This document shows positions 1 to 9,900 of a stretch of 64,000 nt of DNA, piece by piece. Location of the stretch: the NCBI GenBank assembly GCA_030762895.1, contig CM061063.1, forward strand, positions 59,165,196 through 59,229,195. Direction: 5' to 3'. This DNA comes from Sophora flavescens. Taxonomy: Eukaryota > Streptophyta > Magnoliopsida > Fabales > Fabaceae. The notes beneath the pieces are model-generated. The model did no database searches and was not told the DNA's origin. It saw only the letters and a list, made by a program, of their open reading frames with translations. Numbering within the stretch: position 1 is the first letter of the stretch; each line of letters begins with the position of its first letter. The position numbers and the translations under genes are program-made.

Positions 1-201
1 CAGCCATTGCCTAATCAAAGTAACTGCCTTTCTATTCATCTTCTTCCAATCACTTTCATTTTTATCCTTGGGTCGGGCAGTGTCCCCCTCAATAGGATCA
101 TACAAGTCTTTGCTGTATAACATATCTTCCATGAGGGTCTTCCAAAGTGTATAATTTGTAAAGTTCGGCTTAATCATATTTGGCCCTTGATTTTTCTCCA
201 T
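1..201 (-). CDS. Ty1/copia gag polyprotein, N-terminal fragment
   Basis: The first 67 codons of a copia-type gag are read on the minus strand from an ATG at 199-201 to the window edge. The protein starts MEKNQGPNMIKPNF and contains the pattern F-x-NYTLWKTLMEDML...KDLYDPI, the usual opening of plant copia gag (UBN2-type), where a short 'W-K-x-x-M' core is followed by a substrate-like 'DLW/Y' motif. It lies 28 bases downstream of a tRNA-Met-like primer site and the LTR, exactly where gag should start. The reading frame is open to position 1; whether the rest of the element is intact cannot be seen. Confidence 0.85.
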   Translation of the reverse strand, partial: MEKNQGPNMIKPNFTNYTLWKTLMEDMLYSKDLYDPIEGDTARPKDKNESDWKKMNRKAVTLIRQWL

Positions 202-228
202 TTAAATGCACAGTACAAAACAACCTAA

Positions 229-241
229 GCTCCGGATACCA
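229..241 (-). other. Primer binding site of the copia element
   Basis: On the minus strand this reads TGGTATCCGGAGC, close to the initiator-Met tRNA primer site TGGTATCAGAGC of plant copia elements. It lies 3 bases inside the LTR end at 245. Confidence 0.8.
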
Positions 242-244
242 CTT

Positions 245-946
245 TGTTGGGAAAAACCAGAGATGACAATCTCTAATGAAGCAAATATTTTTTCCCTTCA
301 CCTGTGTAAATAAATAGGCACAACAAAAATATTCTTCCACAGGATAATATCAATGGCAGAAAAATAAATAGCAATGACACCACAATTTTTAACGTGGAAA
401 ACTCCCCAGTGTAGGGATAAAAACCACGGGACCAAGTCCAGCAAAAACTTCCACTATAAATAATAAGGGGTACACCAAGTCTTCCTAGAAATACTAGGGA
501 ACACCAAATCAGCAATACATCACCCAAAAGGTGGAAACAAGCAAGCAACAAGAGAGAAACCCCACAACAATGGGTATAAAAACTCAGCTCAAAGAGAAGG
601 CAAAACAACAAATAGAATATATCAAAATAACGAGCTCATTGGTAGGAATAACATACTAAAATTTCAGCAAAAATGGAGCAAGTTTGCTGTACCACCTTCC
701 ACCACTTGAACCCCCTTTCTTCTTCTCTTTTCTTCTCGCCATCGCTGTGCTCTGTTTCTCGATTTCTTTCTTTTTACATCAGACACATACCATTCACTAA
801 AACCCTTTCTTTTCCTTTTATTTGAACTTTTAGTTCCCCTTTTTTTTTCTTAATACCACATGGGCTTGGCCCATTAACAACATTTTATTATTATTTTTTT
901 CTTTTAAAGTTGAAGTGGGACCCACTTGGGAGTGACCCACCCAACA
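245..946 (-). repeat. 5' LTR of the copia element (702 bp)
   Basis: The repeat starts TGTTGGG and ends CCCAACA, a perfect 7-bp terminal inverted repeat, and sits next to the primer site and gag start, so it is the 5' LTR of a minus-strand element. The sequence just outside is GTAACAT; the matching target duplication lies beyond the left edge. The boundary rests on the terminal inverted repeat because the second LTR is not in the window. Confidence 0.8.
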
Positions 947-1459
947 GTAACATAGTTTGGTGAAGTTTGCAGTCATCTGAGAAACATATTTGTATTGTCC
1001 GATATCATACATATCTAGGTTTTGGAACAAACTCAAATACCTATGTTCGTTGTTTGTCTAACATTTCCTACTCATATTGGTTAATTACTTAATTTTGGTT
1101 TGAAGTCAGGTACATAGAAAAAAATATTCAGCTTTTAGATGAGTCAGAATCAAAGCTTGCTTTTGGAGGAAAAAAAAAACATTTCCTTTCTCTTTGTTGC
1201 TTTTGGATGAGAAGTGATCACTTACTTATACATTATGTTATTTATTTATTTATTTATAATATATACAATTTATATGAAATTTTTTATTCATTTCAAGGAA
1301 AAGAAATTTTGGGTTTATGCAATAGAAATTTGAGAAAGAACAACCAATAAGCCTCAACTTCAAAACTTTACTAATTCATTAAAAGATACACTTTTCAAAA
1401 AGATTATAAATATATAAGGTATTGAATTTGTTCTGCTTGGGCCCATAGCATCATATCCT
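947..1459. other. AT-rich spacer
   Basis: About 510 bases between the copia LTR and the MULE-like element. It is AT-rich, with a short TTTA run near 1240. I see no gene or repeat boundary in it. Confidence 0.5.
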
Positions 1460-1603
1460 AGGACACAGATCCCCTATCCCGAGAAGCCTGTGCCATTTCC
1501 TGTCACTCCAATGAGCATTTGTCACGTCATTTAATGAAAAACATGGCTTTTAATTTTTAATTTATAAAGTTAACAACGTTAACCTGTTGTTCTGCGATTT
1601 AAC
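1460..1603 (+). repeat. Left terminal inverted repeat of the MULE
   Basis: It matches the reverse complement of 3603-3742 over about 140 bp with scattered mismatches and small gaps. The outer 60 bp are the most similar. Confidence 0.75.
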
Positions 1604-1726
1604 ACTAATACCGGGTGGGAAAAAAATCTCACGACTACACTTTATTAATTTTCGGTGCCCTCAATTGCACGAAAGTGGGCCAGGTTAGAGAGATAGGCTC
1701 TGCCTTCTCTCTAACTTTCTTCCCCT

Positions 1727-2413
1727 ATGAGCGACAAAGCTCTTTTAGGGTTCTGCCTCTTCAGTCGTCATCTGGAGTCTATCTCCTCCCTCTATGGAGG
1801 CTCTTTCCCCCATCGATTGGGGTACATTTCATCCCTCATCCCTCGCCTCCGACGTGAGGACTTCATCCCTGCTCATCCATGGCTACACCCCACCCCTTCG
1901 CTGCCTCTATTCCCTATGCCGCCGCCAACAACCACCACGACCTCATTCCCATCCCGGTTCCATCATGTCCAAGTCAAGCACATCATCACGGCTCTGGATC
2001 CCACACCGCTCCCACCAAATCATCGATCACTCCTTTGTCATTTAGTGGGGATTAGCTCCCTAACAGGAAGCTTATTCCTTCCGCCACAACCCTGTCACCA
2101 TCTCCTCACAGCCCCCACATCCGCGCTTTGTCCTCTCAAGCTTTCACCCCCAATCGCCACATTTTCTTCTCAGGCTGAGCGACCCCCACCTGAGCCACCG
2201 CCACTAGACCAAGGTGACAGCTCTGAAGGAAGCATTAGGTCTCGCAAGCTCAGGTGCTCCTATCCAAAGCATCCATCGGCTTTCCCCCACCTGTTGAACT
2301 GGGACCCAGACGCCCTCCACCAAAGCCACCGGATGCAGGTAAAAGTTTTAAACTTAGTAGTGTTGTTGCTGCTGGATCCTCTGTGTGAGCCTTTTTGTGC
2401 ATGTTGGTCTTAA
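1727..2413 (+). CDS. Unidentified proline/serine/histidine-rich frame inside the MULE
   Basis: An open frame of 228 codons begins MSDKALLGFCLFSRHLE and is rich in Pro, Ser, His and Leu, with pyrimidine-rich DNA (CCTCC, CCACC) behind it. A plausible splice donor, CGGATGCAG|GTAAAAG, lies near 2340, so codons after it may be intron. I recognise no domain. It could be a captured 5'UTR and first exon of a host gene, or chance openness in C-rich DNA. The overlapping frames at 1615 and 1794 have no better claim. Confidence 0.25.
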   Translation: MSDKALLGFCLFSRHLESISSLYGGSFPHRLGYISSLIPRLRREDFIPAHPWLHPTPSLPLFPMPPPTTTTTSFPSRFHHVQVKHIITALDPTPLPPNHRSLLCHLVGISSLTGSLFLPPQPCHHLLTAPTSALCPLKLSPPIATFSSQAERPPPEPPPLDQGDSSEGSIRSRKLRCSYPKHPSAFPHLLNWDPDALHQSHRMQVKVLNLVVLLLLDPLCEPFCACWS

Positions 2414-2477
2414 GATTAGGTTGTGTCAAGTTTGCACCTGTGGTGTTTGATGGAAAGCCGCAAAAGATCTAGGCATT

Positions 2478-2900
2478 TTGGAAAAACATAGTGCATACAG
2501 ACCTTATGAGGCTGACACCAAATTCTGCATTCTCTCCAAGTATCAATCTGCTTCCAAACAAGGGATTAATCTGGACAATGTGGAGACCACCTTTAGTCGA
2601 AATGAGCCCGAGAAAGACAAAGAAATGATCCTTAATTGGATAGTTGAAAATACTGTGGATTCTCACTTCTATGATGTCTTTGACCGTGTTTGGAAGATTA
2701 TGATTGGTCAGCTGTTAGGATCTAGATATTGGTTTAGTTTTGTCCATTTGGTTTCTGTTCAATCCATGTGTAATGTCGCTCATGTCTTGATAAGCTTAGC
2801 TGTTAGAGGTGAAACTTCATGTGGATGGGGAATGCCCCAACACAACCTGATTAATCCCTTTGTACTGATCTTTACTTTATCTAATGAAAGTTACTGTTAA
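2478..2900 (+). CDS. Unidentified 140-codon frame inside the MULE
   Basis: The frame begins MEKHSAYRPYEADTKFC and its first ~75 residues have ordinary protein-like composition (mixed charged and hydrophobic, including NWIVENTVDSHFYDVFDRVW). It becomes less convincing after residue 85. It lies between the terminal inverted repeats of the MULE, so it may be a captured exon. No family is recognised. Confidence 0.25.
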   Translation: MEKHSAYRPYEADTKFCILSKYQSASKQGINLDNVETTFSRNEPEKDKEMILNWIVENTVDSHFYDVFDRVWKIMIGQLLGSRYWFSFVHLVSVQSMCNVAHVLISLAVRGETSCGWGMPQHNLINPFVLIFTLSNESYC

Positions 2901-3602
2901 AAAAAATATTCGGTGTCCCCTATAAAAATAAAAAATCTGCAACGTATCAGAATCTCATCCCATCTCTGTTTCCTGGTTCAATCCTGCTTTAAGCTATCAT
3001 CATCATAGTTGGTGTCTACCTTTGTGTGTTTCTTTCTTGAGTACAAGATTTTTTGGATCTGACCCAGGATGCTTCGAGGTGTCTTGAGTTTAGAATGAAG
3101 AAAAGGGAAGGAGAGGGAAAGAGAATGGGGTAGAGAGAGGGGGAAGGAAGATGAAGGTGAAGAATGGAAAAAAAAGGTTGAAAAGGAATAAGATGGTGTT
3201 TCAAGGTTGCTTGAAGAATGAGGAAATTTCCTCTGCAGATACCTTAGAACAAATCCTATTTGAACCCCATTTTTTTACCTGCTATACTGGGTCGTCAATT
3301 GCCCTCATGGGTTTTTTTGAGCCATCACCGTGAAGCACCCAACTATAATCGAATGCAAGAGAAATTTATGTGTAACATCCTGCAACTTTTCCTTGATTAT
3401 TTTAGTTGAGCTTGATTTGGTTTTAGTTATAAAAGAGCTTACAGTACCTTTTGAAAAAGTGCGGCCTTTGAGTCCAAAGAAAAAGAGCCTAGTAGCCTAC
3501 ACCCTGCAAGTTTGATTGCGTGTCTCTGTGTCCAGAGAAAATGCAAAGAAGATTTCAATCATTTCATTGCGTCTTCAGTTCACTCCCGTCGATGCGTTTA
3601 AA

Positions 3603-3742
3603 CAAAGAAGAACGACATGTTAACCGAGTTAACGAGTGCTACGGTATTCACTTTATAAATTAAAAGTGATAGTGACATGGCAAATGCTAATTGGAGTGAC
3701 AGGAAATGGCACAGGCTTCTCGGGACAGAGGATTTGTATCCC
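3603..3742 (-). repeat. Right terminal inverted repeat of the MULE
   Basis: Reverse-complement partner of 1460-1603. The terminal bases read GGGATACAAATCC on the minus strand, against AGGACACAGATCC at the left end. Confidence 0.75.
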
Positions 3743-3919
3743 ATGTCCTAATAACCTATTTGTCAAAATGCAACCCCCTGGTCCCACCTGTCTAGCATTG
3801 TATATAAACATATATATATACACAAGGGGAAGAAAAACATAATTCAGGTAGCAAAAATAAGCACCTTAACAAAAATCTATAGCTTGTTTTCATCAGCAAA
3901 ATTATACATCGACATATTT

Positions 3920-6900
3920 TCATTGGGGTCCTTGTGTAAGTCTTTGCATCTCATTTTGGTCACCGAGAGTTTCAATGAGAAGGGGTGGAGCATACTGGGC
4001 TGTACCTTGGTGCTCTTCAGAATCCTGGCAGAATGAGAGAACGATGGTGTCAATTGACATCTCCACAACTGCAAAGAAAAGAGTTGCAACAATATATCCA
4101 AGAGCCCAGCAAACCTGCATTACACAAAATTCACATCAAATAGTAAATTAGTAGACTATGGTAATAATGTTTGGAAGGTTTGAAGATGATGAAGTGGTTT
4201 GGTTCAGTGGTGCAGACAGCATGCAGAGCACAGATTTAGGTCCTTTTAAGTGGAGAGAAAAACAAGTTCTGCAAATAGCTTAGGCTGCAAGGCACAGGCT
4301 ATAATGTAGGACTACAATGGTTTTGATTTTTGAACCAACATACTCAGTTTATTTAAAAATTCTATATACTATTGGAACTGAAAACTATGGAGTTCATATA
4401 AAATACAACACACATAAATTTTAAAATCCCCCCTTAAGAGTCTATCTCTGACTTTTAAAGGTTTCAACTTCTATCAACTGAAACTGAATTACTATCTTTT
4501 ATGAATTGCCCTCTATTAATTAGAGATTGTAGAGAACATACCACAACAGGCAACAGTGGAGACGAGATCTTGTTATGGCCAGATCTGTACTGGTGTGTGT
4601 CCAACATAAGGAATGCAAACACAACACTTGAGAGACTGACACAAAGCTTTCCAAGGAACAAAATGACATCTCCAATCACATTGAGACGCCCAATCTTCAG
4701 GATGTTATTCATAATCAATTCTGTTGCGATAGAAGAAGCCGCAAAGAAACTTTTACCCGTAATAGCAATCTGTAAGCACCAAGAAGATAATCACAAAGAT
4801 GAAACCAGAAAAGTGTAAAAATAAGTAACAAAGTCTAACTTAAAAGGCTTCTCCCAGAAAAAAATCTAAAGCAAGGTGCATTGTTCTAGGGAAGGGTTTG
4901 GGGCGTGTTGATTGGCAACATTTTAGTGTTACAAGTATGTGGCACGTGGGACCAGTTAACCATTAACTAAATAACTTTTAACTATGCCTCAACTCTCTTT
5001 ATCATCATCCTTTTATTCTCTGTTTAGAACTACACCCACATTTTCTCTATCCAACCTGCTAGAATACATCTCTGGGACATGTTTTGCTCTCTATTTTGAA
5101 GTATACCTTACAAAAAAGATACCATATGCGTTAAGAGAATTATTGCACAACTATAATAAACATATGTATATCCACATGATGCATGCTTAAAAATCTACTA
5201 TATGGTAAATACTGTAGAATAACATAATTTACCATGATGTAAGCATTTCGGTTTACTGATTTGATGATCCACTCGATACACCTGAGAAAACATTGAGAAG
5301 ATTGGTATGCAGCCTTGCCTAAACAGTTGTCAGACCCGTGACCGGAGACTTTTAGTCTGCGACGAATAGATTCAAGCAGAAAGCGGATTGATTCTACAAA
5401 TGATACAATCAGAGAGCCAAGAGCCACAGACCCAAGACTGTAACGCATAAGCCTCTTCATGGAGGAAAAGACTGTAAGAAATGGAATTTCTGGCTGCATA
5501 GAGCAATATGAATTATATTTAATAACATGGATAAAAGAGAATTCTGTAACTATCAAAACCTAAATGCTCAATTAATAGAAAATCAAATTCAAATCGGCCA
5601 GACAAACAAGCACTAGCAGTTTGCAAGTTTGATCTGAATTCATATTTTAATATTATGAGGATGCAAATTTGCCTCCGACACAAGTAGGTTAACAATGTAG
5701 TTAAACCCAATCAATCTTTCACCACATTATTCTTATAATTGATAAAATGAGTCATATTTCCACAATTTCTAATTTCTAATGTTACACCTTGTTCCGTCCA
5801 AATACCTCGGATGTGAGATACTCAGCCGAACGAGGATTAGTGGGGTGTTTTTGGATTGTGCTTGACAGAATGTGGATTCTGCTCCTACGTATCCAAATGG
5901 GAATCAAAACAAAACGTAGTTCTGAATGAGGGGGTAAGCCCCCTATTTATAGAGATCTCTCAGGAACAAGCTCCGAAATAAGCGGAGAAATATTTGGACC
6001 AGGTCGCGATCATGGGGAGAGATATCCGGAGCCTGATTATCCGGAGCGACATTATGGCTCGCGAGATATTCGGCCCAGTTAGCTGCGGATGGATAGCTTG
6101 GGGCCGAGGTATCTTCGCGAGTGGCCTGATATGGATCAGGGGCGAGTAGTTATCCTCGGATGCCAGGCGTGCTGACATGTTATCGGCTCCTTGAGGTTTG
6201 GGCCAAGGCCCATTTGTGGGGGTAAGCTCGGTTGGTCTGGTCGTATAGACGAGTTCTCGGTCTTTTATTCTCGGCCAGTACACAAGCCCCCCGAGCTCCG
6301 AGCTTAAATAAGCGAAAGAGCTGATAAGTATGAAACCGAGTTTATTCTTCGGCTATGCAGTTATCCACATTCCCAGCTGTCGTTTCAATCAAGTCTTCTC
6401 TCTCTCGTCGAGAGGAAGCAATTATTCCCCTACTACTTCTACGGCACGCCATGGACAAGAAACCCTAGAGTTCCGCGCCCATTTAATGGGGGGAAAATCA
6501 AAAGTCGCGCCCTTTTGGGCCCGATGGAAGATGGGCCTCCAATCGCAGGCTATAAATATCTTCTCTGGCGCCAACTCCCTCCTACTTTGCTTACCCTCCT
6601 TTGCCATTCACCTTCGTCTTCCAAGTTTTCGCCATTATCTCTCCGCTTGTCATCCTCCGTGCACGCCTCCGTTTCCTCCTTTCCTTCGTGCTTCTAAGCT
6701 CTATTTCAGGTTACCGGATATGAGTTCATCGTGTGTCTCGAGTCGAATACCTCGCCTCTAGTTGAGCGAAGTTTCCCCAATTGGGGGATCTCTTTTCTGC
6801 TTTCTTGTTCCTTCACAGAACCGAACGTCGGAGAGGCGAACCGCCCTCCTCCGAGTCGTCTTCGACCGATTCGATTCTTCCAAGTCCGATTCTCCTAGGT

Positions 6901-9900
6901 CCTGGTTCTCCTAGATCCGGTTCTCCCCCTCTCAGGGTGTCCAAACCCGCCGCTCAGTAAACAACGCCCTAGGGTTCCAAAAGACCCTATTCCCGATATT
7001 ACCCTTCCGGGTATACCAGGTTAAAGGGTGAGGTTGGGACCTTTTTCTCTCGACTACCAAACTCCCGATTCAATTGTTCAACTTCGGTCCCATATTAATA
7101 TCTCGGCCTCCGGAGACGAGTCCGAAGTTTATTTGTTCTCCGTGCTCGTGTACCGAGTGTGTCTTTTCTCGGGGCTCGCCCTTCCGAGCCCCCTTTACAT
7201 ATATGTACAAAACACTTTTTGAGAAACTGCATGTGTCTCTTCCTTTTATCGAGTTTGAGTGCGACGCTCGAGAACCATGGACGCCGCACCTACTCAACTC
7301 CACCCTAACAATTTGGGCTTTTATGAAAGCCTTTGATTCTATGTAAATACATCGAGGATAGAGCCCACTACTCCAAAATTTTTGTACTTTTATCAAACCA
7401 GATTTGGCGAGAAAACGGGATGGGTATCCCTTAATGGGTTGAACCAGGAGAGGTCTTCTTAGTTTATACGCATCGTCGTATAAAGACTTCAAGGTTGGCT
7501 TCTTCCGAGTTCGCCTTCGGGTTCTCACACCTCCCACTTTTTTGACGAGAATAAATATGCCAAGTTTCCTTTATACCGGCAATCCTCTCCCACAAAATTC
7601 GTTGGCTTCGAGTACCATTCCTGCGCTACGAGGATAGGCGGGATATAGATATACTAGAAAAACTTCCTCGGCCCCTCCATTGTGGACGCCTTCGAAACTC
7701 CCCTTCTCATCCACCCCCAGAGCCGACCCGAAAAGTAAGTGCTCGGCTTTTTAGTTTTTGAATTTTTTCGTATGTATTCTTTGAACTAACCACTTTTTCT
7801 TTTTGGCAGTCATCATGGGGAAATTTGACTTTTCTAAGCTTGTAATCTGCTGGTGTCGCTAAAGAGGTCGTGGTCCCTCTTCGACCGAGAAGAAGCGTAA
7901 AAGACCTCCTTCCACCAAGACTTCCCGCCAGGGGGGCTTCGTCATCCGCCCCTCAAAAAAGGAAGAGAGGCGGAGGTTGAAGTAGTTGTCGAAGATACTC
8001 CCCTTCCCGGCCCAAGCTCCCTCGCCCGACTACTCGGGGGACCGAAACCGCGGGCGAGAACACCCACCTCCCCGCCCGAGCCGAAATGGTACAACACTTC
8101 CCCGAAGGCGGGGACTTCATCTCTCCGGGGTGAAGACTTCAACCCCTTCCCTCTTTCAACTCAAGCTTCTTAAAGCCCGCCCGATCTTGGCTTATCAAGC
8201 AAGCAGGGCCCGATCTAGTATGGAGGCCCTCTCGGTCTCATCGCTTCGGCCGCAGCTTTGGCCCGTTCGTCAGAGCCGAGAGGTGACAGAGACCGAGAGG
8301 AAGTCCCAACAGTTGGAGTCCGAGTTTTTGCTATTGAGAGGTTGAAGGGAGATCTTTCCGGATTTCTTCCGAGCGCGAAGAGGCGCCCGCGGCAACGAAC
8401 GCCTAACTGCCACCATTGCCGAAATTAATACTCGGAACTCCGAGCTAGATTCCCGGGTAAAATCGGCCGAGGAAGGCAGAGCTCGGGTTGAAGAAGACAA
8501 GGCTCGTGCCGAGGAAAAGCTCAAAGAGGCTCAGGCTGAGATTGATCGACTCAAGGCTGCCTTGGAGGCTGAGACCCAGGCCAAGATGCTGCTCGAGGAG
8601 GATGTAAAGGAGGCCACCAGCTGCATTATCATCGAGCACCGAAAAGGTTTTGACAAAGCCATTGCCCAAGCCGAGGTTCTAGTCCCTGGAATCGATCTTT
8701 CGGGGGCCGATGTAAACATAGAGGTGGTGAATGGGGAACTTGTTCCCATTATTCCCGAGGAGGAGGAAGAGGTAGACGTGGTGGGGGACTCTCCCGAAGG
8801 CCACATTGATGCCGAGGAAAGCCATAGGGGGGAGTAACTATTGTAGTTTTTTTGTTTTTTGTCCATCCTTTGTAATGGGCTCATACCTTTGTAACTTGAT
8901 ATTACTGAATGAAAGTTGTTATCATTCCGCTGACTCTGTTATGCTCGGCTTGTTAATCAAATCTTCGGCCAAGGCCGAGGTACTCTACCGTCCACATCAA
9001 AATGGACGGTGGCTGTTACACGTGAAACACGTGTTTTACACTTTACGTTGTCACGCATTAAATGCTTTGGAAACTGTAATGGGTTCATGCAATCACTGCC
9101 TTTTGCTTAGTTTCGAGATTTGTTTTTCCAACAAACCCTTTCTCACGCATACTACTTCCTTCCTTGCTTATAAATAGGGCCATTCCACTGCCTTACTTGT
9201 TCATTCCTCATCCTTTCCATCAGCCAAATTCGTTTCTTACTTTTCTTCCACCCGAGTAGTTCTATGCTAGTGTCAGGGGTTTATGTTCCCCTCTCCCAGT
9301 TAACATCCTTTTTTGGGTTTCACATCCGCCAAAAAGGATGTAAGTGGGAGACGGGATCCGTAATTCCTTTTATGATTCGATCCTTCAAGAAGGATGTTAA
9401 CCGGGAGAACGATAATCTTCGGGAGTGGAGAAAGGGGTAGAGGTCGTCTACTCCCTGAGCTGGCCGAGCACCTCATCATCCAGCTTTCTCGGGGGGAAGT
9501 GACTACGGCCTCCCTTAAGAGAGAGTGGTGGCGCTTGATCGGGGGACCGGGGGCCGTCTCGGACTTGCCCCCTGTTCTAAATGGGGGGACTCACTGTCCC
9601 GCCGAGCGGCCCTTGTTTTCAATTTCGGCTTTCGATTTCAGCGTTGTGCTCGGTCCTTGAATGTACTTTTCAAGAGTCAAACTCGGCTTTATTTTTGCTT
9701 TACGCATTGTACTCGGTTTCCTTAATAAAATAATGGCTCGTACTCGGCCTTTTTGATCCGAACTTTGTTCTTTGCTCATATCTGGCTTTAATAATTTCGC
9801 GGCTTAAATTCAGCGCTAAAAACTTAATAACTCGGACTCGGCTAATAGGATCATGCTTGACCTTTAGGCTTAATTTCATGGCTCGAACTCGGCCACCAGG

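Larger units (their letters stand above)
1460..3742. mobile_element. Mutator-like (MULE) non-autonomous element
   Basis: The two ends are long inverted repeats of each other. The left arm (about 1460-1603) and the right arm (about 3603-3742) share, in inverted orientation, an almost perfect core around GAGAAGCCTGTGCCATTTCC and CTGTCACTCCAAT. Further in they share TTTTAATTTATAAAGT and GTTAAC..TGT.GTTCT. Terminal inverted repeats of over 100 bp and a total length of 2.3 kb fit a MULE. Candidate 9-bp flanks at 1451-1459 (TCATATCCT) and 3741-3749 (CCATGTCCT) agree at 7 of 9 positions, so the exact ends and target duplication are uncertain by a few bases. No MURA transposase is visible inside, so it is non-autonomous. 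Its interior holds two open frames that may be captured gene pieces. Confidence 0.7.

Noticed and set aside
273..1036. Minus-strand frames of 112 and 68 codons in and next to the copia LTR
   Set aside because: They lie in LTR sequence, which is non-coding, and have no recognised motif.
1615..1857. Overlapping plus-strand frames at the left of the MULE
   Set aside because: They start within or near the terminal inverted repeat and have no protein-like features beyond low-complexity C-rich DNA.
3877..4101. A minus-strand frame over the last CTL1 exon in another phase
   Set aside because: The true last exon is in the other frame (stop at 3920-3922) and matches the choline transporter family.
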